Part shown: positions 16,690-24,039 of the stretch, one piece after another
Layout: each line of letters starts with the position of its first letter
Position numbering within the stretch: position 1 is the stretch's first letter
Source of the DNA: Glaciecola sp. 33A
GTDB taxonomy: Bacteria > Pseudomonadota > Gammaproteobacteria > Enterobacterales > Alteromonadaceae
Direction: 5' to 3'
NCBI RefSeq assembly: GCF_002836745.1
Contig: NZ_PJAR01000031.1
Span: 1-64,000 of the forward strand
DNA length: 64,000 nt
Program-made: the position numbers and the translations under genes
Notes under the pieces: model-generated
Told to the model about the DNA's origin: nothing
Seen by the model: only the letters and a program-made list of their open reading frames with translations
Databases searched by the model: none

Positions 16690-18167
16690 GAGAAAACCCA
16701 GGGCGCTAACCAAACTGCGACTATGCTGAGTAATACCATACCAATAATATTTAAAATTAAGCCTGCTCTTATCATTTGCGGAATGCTAAGCACACCTGAG
16801 GCAAATACAATGGCATTAGGCGGCGTTGCCACCGGCAGCATAAATGCGCAACTGGCTGCTAAGGTGATGGGGACACACAATAGCAGTGGTGACACGCCCA
16901 GTTCCAAGGCTACCGCAGCAACAACAGGTAAAAATGTAGCCGCTGTGGCTACGTTACTCGTCAGTTCGGTTAAAAATATCACTAAACCAGATGCGGCAAT
17001 AACCAAGGCGAAAATACCAAATGTATCAAGGTAGGTCAGATTACTGCCAAGCCAGGTAGCAAGGCCAGTTGATGATACTGCTGCGGCTAAACTTAACCCG
17101 CCACCAAATAAGATGAGGACGCCCCAAGGCAAACGATTAACATCGTGCCAAATCATAATTTGAGGTTGTGCTCTATCGCCACTTGGAAGCAAGAACAGCA
17201 GCATGGCTGCTGTCATAACAATCCCTGTGTCGGTTAGGAAATCGATGCCTAACAACGCAGAAATAGGACGGCGGGCAATCCAAAATAGCACCACAAGCGA
17301 GAATACGACCGCAACACGCTTTTCTGCGCGCGTCATGGCACCTAATTCATTGCGTAACTTGGCCAGATGTTGATTAACTGCTGGGTTTGCCGGAATATCA
17401 ATGTTGAAACTCCAGCGCGTAAGTGAATACCAAGCGAGTGGAAGCATGCACAACGTCACCGGAACACCGACTAGCATCCAACTGGCAAAGGTAATTTTAA
17501 TATCATAGTTGTCACTTAGAAAAGCAGCTAAAAGGGCATTCGGTGGCGTACCAACAAGTGTGGCAAGGCCGCCTATGGTTGCTGCATAAGCAAGTCCTAA
17601 TAGCATGGCTGCTTGAAAAGATTTGGTTTTTTTCGGGTCCAGATGTGTGTTGTTATCGGCAATCACTTTGGCAACTGATAGTGCTATTGGCATCAGCATC
17701 ATCGTGGTGGAGGTGTTTGTCATCCACATCGACAGTAGTGCGGCCACAACCATAAAACCGCCAATCAAACGACGTCCATCGGTGCCGGTATAACTGAGAA
17801 TAGCCAGTGCAATCCTTTTGTGCAAATCCCATCTTTCCACCGCGAGGGCTAATATAAAGGCGCCTAAAAATAGATAGATAATTGGGTTTGCATAGGCAGA
17901 GGTTGCTTCTGCTAAGCTGCTAATTCCTAAAAAAGGAAAGGTGACAATGGGTAAAAATGCGGTTACAGGCACCGGCACAGCTTCTGTTGCCCACCATATT
18001 GCCATCCACATGCCAATAGCGGCGACACGCCAAGCAGCGGGCTCCATAGTGGTTTGTGAGTTGTCAAACAACATCATGATGACAAAAATTAGGGGGCCCA
18101 ACAATAGACCAATGTCTTGATAACGCGCGCGATGTAAATCAGTAGTTTCAGGCAAGCTTGTGCTCAT
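16686..18167 (-). CDS. DASS/SLC13 family dicarboxylate:sodium symporter, copy 2
   Basis: The 493-residue inner membrane carrier has T-N-T at residues 150-152 and S-N-V at 404-406, the positions of the two SNT-type binding motifs in the family. LVGTPPNALL (205-214) and FMLPVATPPNAIVF are intact. By reading the two proteins side by side I count about 35 differences from copy 3, i.e. about 93% identity. It lies between a TonB receptor gene and a hydrolase gene. The upstream receptor gene is separated by 88 bases that contain a GC-rich hairpin. DASS carriers import succinate, malate, citrate or related acids with sodium. Confidence 0.94.
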   Translation of the reverse strand: MSTSLPETTDLHRARYQDIGLLLGPLIFVIMMLFDNSQTTMEPAAWRVAAIGMWMAIWWATEAVPVPVTAFLPIVTFPFLGISSLAEATSAYANPIIYLFLGAFILALAVERWDLHKRIALAILSYTGTDGRRLIGGFMVVAALLSMWMTNTSTTMMLMPIALSVAKVIADNNTHLDPKKTKSFQAAMLLGLAYAATIGGLATLVGTPPNALLAAFLSDNYDIKITFASWMLVGVPVTLCMLPLAWYSLTRWSFNIDIPANPAVNQHLAKLRNELGAMTRAEKRVAVVFSLVVLFWIARRPISALLGIDFLTDTGIVMTAAMLLFLLPSGDRAQPQIMIWHDVNRLPWGVLILFGGGLSLAAAVSSTGLATWLGSNLTYLDTFGIFALVIAASGLVIFLTELTSNVATAATFLPVVAAVALELGVSPLLLCVPITLAASCAFMLPVATPPNAIVFASGVLSIPQMIRAGLILNIIGMVLLSIVAVWLAPWVFS

Positions 18168-18212
18168 TCCTTCACCTTTTTTTGAGTCGAATAGAAAAAT
18201 ACTAAAGAAGAG

Positions 18213-18241
18213 GGCAGGCGTCTAACTAAAGAGCGCCTGCC
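18213..18241 (-). promoter_or_regulatory. Intercistronic hairpin between receptor 1 and DASS copy 2
   Basis: An 8-bp GC-rich perfect stem (GGCAGGCG at 18213-18220, CGCCTGCC at 18234-18241) has no T-run. The second cassette has a matching hairpin at the same place. A role in protecting receptor mRNA or lowering downstream expression is inference. Confidence 0.7.
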
Positions 18242-18255
18242 GGCAGACAGTAGTG

Positions 18256-21252
18256 CTAGAACTTAGCTCTGACATCTAAGTAATAGCTGCGACCGAAATC
18301 ACGATGTGCATCAGAAAAGAAACCAAAGTAGCGGTCAGCTAATGGTGCCCGTTCGTTGCTTAAATTACGAATGCCAAAGCGAACTCTGGTGTCCACATCG
18401 TTAACATCAAAGCGATAATCAACCGTCGCATTAAAGGTTGTCATAGACGGTATGATATACCGAGTGCCATCTTCAAGTGTTAATGAACTCTGATAGAAAC
18501 TACCAATTCTATTGCCACTCAGTGAAGCGCCAAACGCATCTTTTCTCCAAGATACTCTAGCAGAATGACGTTGTTCCTGATTGCCGTCTTGGCCAATCAA
18601 GTCAGCAAAACCAGCAACAGGATAGCTAGCCGGTATTAAACCGCTCTCTTGCGCCTGCACTAGAATGGCAGCATTACCGCCAGCCTCCTGTTCAAACTCT
18701 TCAATGAAAGAGCCGTTATAGCTGAGCTTGAATTTACCCACGGTAGTGTCGATATCATAATAAACACCAATATCGTATCCCGCTAGGTTACGGTTATCTA
18801 AGTTCGCATATTGATCGTCAATAAAGCGAATGTCACCGGCAGGGCATATTCCTGCTGCTGTATATATTGCCGCTTCATCACTACTTGCGTCGGTGCGTGT
18901 CACTGCCGAGTTAAATTGGCTTGAGTCGCAATTACTATTGCCATTTCCAAGTCTAAAGAATAGGTCTAACAGTGTGTGGTTTTCTTCGCCAAATAATCCA
19001 ATGGTATTTTCTTTTTCTATTGACCAGTAATCAAACGTTAAGGTGAAGTCTTGATTTGGTGTAAAAACAAAGCCTAAGGAGGTGTTAATCGACTCTTCAG
19101 GGTCAAGAACATCGCTACCTTGCGCAATACGTTGTATTGAATTTCGACAATCCAGTGTCTCTTGCTCAATGTCGCCACCGTTTTCTGCCGCGTACAAGCA
19201 TGCATAGTCGGTGCGCGTGTTGTTTCGAGCCACAATACTTTCGTTAATGGTGACTAAGTTAGGTGCTCTGAAGGCTTCAGACCATGAACCTCGCAACAGT
19301 AAAGACTCGATAGGGCGATAACCAAAGGCGAGCTTGCCAACGGTTGTGCTACCAACATCAGAAAAGTCTTCGTAGCGTATTGCTGCCTGCATATCAAAAT
19401 TTTCAAACAGTGGAATTTGCAATTCAGCAAACACCGATACAACCTCTCTTTCGCCGCTATTGTCTGGCGTAGGGCTTGAGTTAACAACGTCAGAAACAAA
19501 GGGGTAGGTATCACCTTCGTAGTCGGTAAATGCGATGGTGCCATCCAGCCTGTCATCACGATCATCGATGAAAGATTCTTCACGATATTCGAAACCAATC
19601 ACAAAGCCGAGAGGACCAGCCGGGAGTTCATAAAGGTCAGCGTTTGCGAACTTTGCATCAAGCATCGTCAGTTCAGTTTCATTTTTGCGCACAACATCAA
19701 TCAACGCGCGCTCAATATTTGAATCTAAACCACCACTAAACGGATTATACGCGGCAGGCGTGGGGTCAAATAAAGCCTCTGACATTAAAATGTTAGATAC
19801 CCGATTTTTGGTAATATCTTCTTTGGTGGCTTTTGAATGCAAAAATGCTGCTTCCCAATCCCATTCACCAAATGAGCCTCTTAAGCCTTGTAGGAAACGA
19901 TAGGTATCACCGTCATTGTTAACGATCCGTGGTAACTCAGCAAAACGATAATTATCAATAGTCAGTTCTAAACCACTGCATGGTACGTCTGGGATCAATG
20001 CGTTATCTAGTCTGTTTGGTGAGCCACAAGGACCGAATGGGTTGTAATAGTTTTCAGCACCAACGCGCAGTTTTGAGGTACTAAACGAAGCGGTTGCATG
20101 ACGGCGTAAATTTGTTTTTGACTGGTAGAAGGACACTTCTGTAAAGCTTTCCATGCCATTTTCAAATTCATGATTCACAAACAAAAACATACTTGCGCGT
20201 TGTAGTTCTGAACTTAAATCACGATCCGCATTTAAATTCAGTCTATTGGTACCCTGGCCATCAATACCACCACAGGTGGTTACATTTAGCGTGTATTGGC
20301 AACGTTCGTCACCAATAGGGAAGGTTTCAAACTCACCTGAGCTATCCGTAAATATGTCTCTGACGCCAGCACCAGAGGCGCTGCTGACTAAATCAAATTG
20401 CCCGAATAATGAATTGGCTGAATTGTTTCTAAACGCGGTGTCACCAAACCAAGGTGAGTCTTCAGGCACGCGATCCCTAAAGTCTGAATTAGACCACCTT
20501 GGATCGTCTTGTGAATTGACTCTGTCACGCGAGAAATAGTTAAAAAATGTACTTACGTTGGTGCGGCCATTATTGAAGTCTTTACCCCATTCAACCGTGA
20601 GCGTTTGTGTATCACGCGGTATTTCGTCGTATTCTGACCAACGACCAGATACGGTCAGTCCGACAAAGTTTGACTTTACAACATGGTTTACCACCCCAGC
20701 TACCGCGTCGGCGCCGTAAATAGCTGATGCGCCGTCTCGGAGTACCTCTACGCGACTTAAGCCTGCGATAGGGATGGTGTTAACGTTAACTGAGTTGACT
20801 GGCACGAAACTGCCGCCAACTTCTTCAGTTTGATAGGACGCTGAATTAACCATTCTGCGACCATTTAGTAAAACTAATGTGTTACCGGTGCCTAAATTTC
20901 TGAGATTGTAGGTACCAATATCACCGCGAGCAGAATTCACACCGCCGCCAATATTTTCAGCTTCATTAAAGAAGTTTTGTCCATTCTCAGGGATGAGTTG
21001 TAGTAAATCATCCAATGAATCGATGCCTAATTCGCCAATCATTTCCGAGTCAATGACGGAAACGGCTAAGGCTTCAGCTACCTGTCCACCGCGTATATTT
21101 GAACCAATAACTTGTATTTTTTCTATCTCATCATCATTTTCGATTTCGGCTTGTTGTGCAAAAGCGGAAATCGACAATACTGACGCAATGGTTAACGACA
21201 GCAATTTGGGTGTAAAAGTGGCTAGTTTGTTGTGTGGAGTATATTTCTTCAT
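18256..21252 (-). CDS. TonB-dependent outer membrane receptor, copy 1
   Basis: The 998-residue protein has a signal peptide ending at SAFA (about residue 32), then a TonB-box-like stretch (IEKIQVIGSNIRGG). The plug domain (about residues 55-190) contains LRNLGTGNTLVLLNGRRMV and RVEVLRDGASAIYGADAVAGVVN. A 22-strand-type barrel ends in a C-terminal aromatic strand (YYLDVRAKF). It has no N-terminal STN signalling domain, so it should not relay a signal to a FecR protein in the classical way. Two Cys pairs lie in extracellular loops. It resembles the large GSNIRG-type receptors of Alteromonadales and Caulobacterales that import organic nutrients. Genomic context suggests a carboxylate-bearing substrate. 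Confidence 0.94.
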   Translation of the reverse strand: MKKYTPHNKLATFTPKLLSLTIASVLSISAFAQQAEIENDDEIEKIQVIGSNIRGGQVAEALAVSVIDSEMIGELGIDSLDDLLQLIPENGQNFFNEAENIGGGVNSARGDIGTYNLRNLGTGNTLVLLNGRRMVNSASYQTEEVGGSFVPVNSVNVNTIPIAGLSRVEVLRDGASAIYGADAVAGVVNHVVKSNFVGLTVSGRWSEYDEIPRDTQTLTVEWGKDFNNGRTNVSTFFNYFSRDRVNSQDDPRWSNSDFRDRVPEDSPWFGDTAFRNNSANSLFGQFDLVSSASGAGVRDIFTDSSGEFETFPIGDERCQYTLNVTTCGGIDGQGTNRLNLNADRDLSSELQRASMFLFVNHEFENGMESFTEVSFYQSKTNLRRHATASFSTSKLRVGAENYYNPFGPCGSPNRLDNALIPDVPCSGLELTIDNYRFAELPRIVNNDGDTYRFLQGLRGSFGEWDWEAAFLHSKATKEDITKNRVSNILMSEALFDPTPAAYNPFSGGLDSNIERALIDVVRKNETELTMLDAKFANADLYELPAGPLGFVIGFEYREESFIDDRDDRLDGTIAFTDYEGDTYPFVSDVVNSSPTPDNSGEREVVSVFAELQIPLFENFDMQAAIRYEDFSDVGSTTVGKLAFGYRPIESLLLRGSWSEAFRAPNLVTINESIVARNNTRTDYACLYAAENGGDIEQETLDCRNSIQRIAQGSDVLDPEESINTSLGFVFTPNQDFTLTFDYWSIEKENTIGLFGEENHTLLDLFFRLGNGNSNCDSSQFNSAVTRTDASSDEAAIYTAAGICPAGDIRFIDDQYANLDNRNLAGYDIGVYYDIDTTVGKFKLSYNGSFIEEFEQEAGGNAAILVQAQESGLIPASYPVAGFADLIGQDGNQEQRHSARVSWRKDAFGASLSGNRIGSFYQSSLTLEDGTRYIIPSMTTFNATVDYRFDVNDVDTRVRFGIRNLSNERAPLADRYFGFFSDAHRDFGRSYYLDVRAKF

Positions 21253-21568
21253 GGGTATTCCCGTTGTTATTATTGTGTGCGTAACATTTTATTAACGCGC
21301 TTACGGTGAAAAACCCCTATTGAAGAAAATAAAAAAATATAAATTGGAGCAAATTAATTTTACATCTGGTGCGATTAGAGCGCGCAAACGAAGCGTAATG
21401 ATTACTCTATATGGGTAACATGAGGGAGCAGGTGGCTGTGCAAAATTCGCTTTCAGCCAATAAACGTAGAGACGGGGTCTTGATCGGCATTGACTCTTAG
21501 GAAATAAGATCCAAGCTTATAGAATAGAAAGCATATCGAGCTGAAATGTCATGAAAATAAGGTTGTTT
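21253..21568. other. 316-bp intergenic region between hydrolase copy 2 and receptor copy 1
   Basis: It holds the TAGGGG-N15-GCGTTA promoter-like element at 21293-21319 and otherwise AT-rich sequence without a gene. It splits the locus into two possible transcription units. Confidence 0.7.
21293..21319 (-). promoter_or_regulatory. ECF-type promoter candidate for receptor copy 1
   Basis: Read on the minus strand: TAGGGG, 15 bases, GCGTTA. The -10-like half lies about 41 bases before the receptor ATG. The same two hexamers with identical spacing lie about 40 bases before receptor copy 2, although the 15-base spacers differ. The linked ECF sigma gene is the obvious candidate reader; this is inference. 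Confidence 0.65.
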
Positions 21569-22426
21569 CTATTGCTTTGGTATTGTTTCCTTATTCTGCT
21601 TATAAAATCCAGAGGTCACCAACCAGCTCAATTTTTGCAGTTTTAAGGCAATGGCTGGATCGAGCCCCGCGTTGAAAATATTGCCTTCCGGGGATTTTTG
21701 GTACAAGGCTGAATATAGAACACAAGCCATTAAATACGTACCTGCGTTACTTGGGTGTTTCAGATCTTTTCGATAGGTGAGTTCCGCCTTATCGCTGGTT
21801 TTGTTTTTCAGCCCCAATACATCGGGCACAAATAGGTCAATTTGAGGGATCTGTTGTTCCGCAACCCAAAAAGCGACACCCACAGGAACGACTAATACAT
21901 CGAGTTCGTTGGCCAACGACGTGTAGGCATTGGCAAGGTCAATGCCCATGTCAGGTTGCCCTTTGTAACCCCAAGTCATCAGCAAGATAGGTTGTAGTTG
22001 CTCGGCTTTAATTAGGCTGACCGCTTGTTTTACCGATGTTGCAAATCTCTCACGGGTTTTTGGATCAATTGGCTCATAGCTGTGTCCTTGCAAAATTATC
22101 GCTTCCCAAGTGCCTTTTGGTTTACTTAGTAAGTAACGTAAGTCATCTATGTGTTCATGCATATATCCGCCGGACAATGTAGACAAACGGAGTCGATTTT
22201 CACCTACTTGCCATTCATCGTTTGCTCTAATTAAGCTGCCAAGGTGGTTGTGTACGCCATTGTTATAAAAGCTAAAACTATTACCGATGAATAGGGCTTT
22301 TTTGACCTCGTCAGCAGGCACAACATTGGGTTGAATTAGCGTGGTCTTCTGGTTTTGTGCCAGCCCATTTAATGACAACGTGCACAGCACCGCTAATGCA
22401 AAAAAGTTCACTACAGTGTTTTTCAT
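21569..22426 (-). CDS. SGNH/DUF4886-type periplasmic hydrolase, copy 2
   Basis: The 285-residue paralogue of the hydrolase at 15835-16689 keeps the same blocks: FIGNSFSFYNNG, TLSGGY, ILQGHS and LKHPSNAGTYLMA. The start chosen is the ATG at 22426. TAAGAGG precedes it, and it gives a clean signal peptide (MKNTVVNFFALAVLCTLSLNGLAQ). An upstream ATG at 22480 overlaps the DASS stop by four bases, as in copy 1, but would add 18 charged residues before the signal peptide. Reinitiation after DASS copy 3 could use either. It is predicted to act in the periplasm on an ester or acyl conjugate; the substrate is unknown. Confidence 0.85.
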   Translation of the reverse strand: MKNTVVNFFALAVLCTLSLNGLAQNQKTTLIQPNVVPADEVKKALFIGNSFSFYNNGVHNHLGSLIRANDEWQVGENRLRLSTLSGGYMHEHIDDLRYLLSKPKGTWEAIILQGHSYEPIDPKTRERFATSVKQAVSLIKAEQLQPILLMTWGYKGQPDMGIDLANAYTSLANELDVLVVPVGVAFWVAEQQIPQIDLFVPDVLGLKNKTSDKAELTYRKDLKHPSNAGTYLMACVLYSALYQKSPEGNIFNAGLDPAIALKLQKLSWLVTSGFYKQNKETIPKQ

Positions 22427-22476
22427 AAATCGAAACCTCTTAATGTCGTATTCCATTTTTCTTTCACGAGAACATG

Positions 22477-23958
22477 TCATGAAAAAACCAGTGGCGCTAA
22501 CCAAACCGCAACGACACTTAACAGCAGCATTCCCACAATATTGAGTATAACACCAGCACGCACCATCTGCGGTATACTGACGACCCCGGAAGCAAATACG
22601 ATGGCATTAGGTGGCGTCGCAACGGGCAACATAAAAGCACAACTTGCGGCTAGAGTGATCGGCACACACAACAATAATGGTGACACACCCAGTTCTATAG
22701 CAACGGCTGCAACGACGGGCAAAAATGTAGCGGCGGTGGCGACATTGCTAGTCAATTCGGTAAGGAAAATGACCAAGCCGGTGGCTGCAATAATCAAAGC
22801 AAAAATACCGAAGGTGTCCAAATACGTTAAGTTACCACCAAGCCATGCTGCCAGTCCTGAAGACGAAACTGCTGCTGCTAAACTTAAGCCGCCGCCAAAC
22901 AAGATCAGCACGCCCCACGGTAAGCGATTAACATCGTGCCAAATCATCAGTTGTGGTTGTGTGGTATCGCCACTAGGGAGTAAAAATAAGAGTAAAGCTG
23001 CGCTCATTACAATACCGGTATCGGTCAGGAAGTCGATACCTAGCAGCGTGGAAATAGGGCGACGAGCAATCCAAAATAACACCACCAGTGAAAATAGCAC
23101 GGCAACACGTTTTTCGGCATGAGTCATGGCACCTAATTCATTGCGTAATTTGGCCAGATGTTGATTAACCGCAGGGTTTGCTGGAATATCAATGTTGAAA
23201 CTCCAACGAGTAAGCGAATACCAAGCAAGGGGCAGCATGCAAAGCATGACTGGAACACCGACTAGCATCCAACTGGCGAAGGTAATTTTAATATTATAGT
23301 TGTCACTTAAAAAGGCCGCTAAAAGGGCATTTGGTGGCGTACCGACAAGCGTTGCAAGGCCACCAATAGTTGCAGCGTAAGCGAGTCCTAAGAGCATGGC
23401 TGTTTGAAACGATTTGGTTTGTTTAGGATCCAAATGTGTATTGTTATCGGCAATCACTTTGGCAACTGATAGCGCTATTGGCATCAGCATCATGGTAGTG
23501 GAGGTGTTTGTCATCCACATCGACAATAGGGCGGCAACAATCATAAAACCGCCAATTAGACGACGTCCATCGGTGCCGGTGTAACTGAGAATGGCAAGGG
23601 CAATACGTTTGTGTAAATTCCAACGCTCAACGGCTAATGCAAGTATAAATGCCCCTAAAAATAAATAAATGATCGGATTTGCATAAGCCGAGGTTGCTTC
23701 CGCTAAACTGCTTATGCCTAAAAAAGGAAAGGTAACAATGGGTAAAAATGCAGTGACAGGCACCGGTACGGCCTCTGTTGCCCACCATACAGCCATCCAA
23801 ATCCCAACGGCGGCAACGCGCCATGCCGACGGTTCCATGGCTGTTTGCGAATTACCAAGCAACATCATGATGACGAAAATTAGGGGGCCTAATAGTAGAC
23901 CAATGTCTTGATACCGTCCGCGATGTAGATCGGTGGTTTCAGGCAAGCTAGTGCTCAT
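22477..23958 (-). CDS. DASS/SLC13 family dicarboxylate:sodium symporter, copy 3
   Basis: The 493-residue carrier is nearly the same as copy 2 (about 35 substitutions by eye). T-N-T and S-N-V motifs are at residues 150-152 and 404-406, and the two PPN loops are intact. Changes are mostly conservative and lie in membrane helices (Ile/Val/Leu swaps), with few in the binding motifs. It is the second gene of the cassette that starts with receptor copy 2. The stop codon overlaps a possible start of hydrolase copy 2. Near-identity points to a recent tandem duplication or gene conversion. Confidence 0.94.
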   Translation of the reverse strand: MSTSLPETTDLHRGRYQDIGLLLGPLIFVIMMLLGNSQTAMEPSAWRVAAVGIWMAVWWATEAVPVPVTAFLPIVTFPFLGISSLAEATSAYANPIIYLFLGAFILALAVERWNLHKRIALAILSYTGTDGRRLIGGFMIVAALLSMWMTNTSTTMMLMPIALSVAKVIADNNTHLDPKQTKSFQTAMLLGLAYAATIGGLATLVGTPPNALLAAFLSDNYNIKITFASWMLVGVPVMLCMLPLAWYSLTRWSFNIDIPANPAVNQHLAKLRNELGAMTHAEKRVAVLFSLVVLFWIARRPISTLLGIDFLTDTGIVMSAALLLFLLPSGDTTQPQLMIWHDVNRLPWGVLILFGGGLSLAAAVSSSGLAAWLGGNLTYLDTFGIFALIIAATGLVIFLTELTSNVATAATFLPVVAAVAIELGVSPLLLCVPITLAASCAFMLPVATPPNAIVFASGVVSIPQMVRAGVILNIVGMLLLSVVAVWLAPLVFS

Positions 23959-24000
23959 TCGATTACCTTTTGTGTCAAATGCGAGAATAAAGAGGATGTG

Positions 24001-24029
24001 GGCAGGCCTCTATATAAAGAGTGCCTGCC
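24001..24029 (-). promoter_or_regulatory. Intercistronic hairpin between receptor 2 and DASS copy 3
   Basis: GGCAGGC at 24001-24007 pairs with GCCTGCC at 24023-24029, and a few more pairs (CTCT/AGAG) form inside. The stem is conserved with that at 18213-18241 while the loop differs. Confidence 0.7.
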
Positions 24030-24039
24030 TATAATGATG

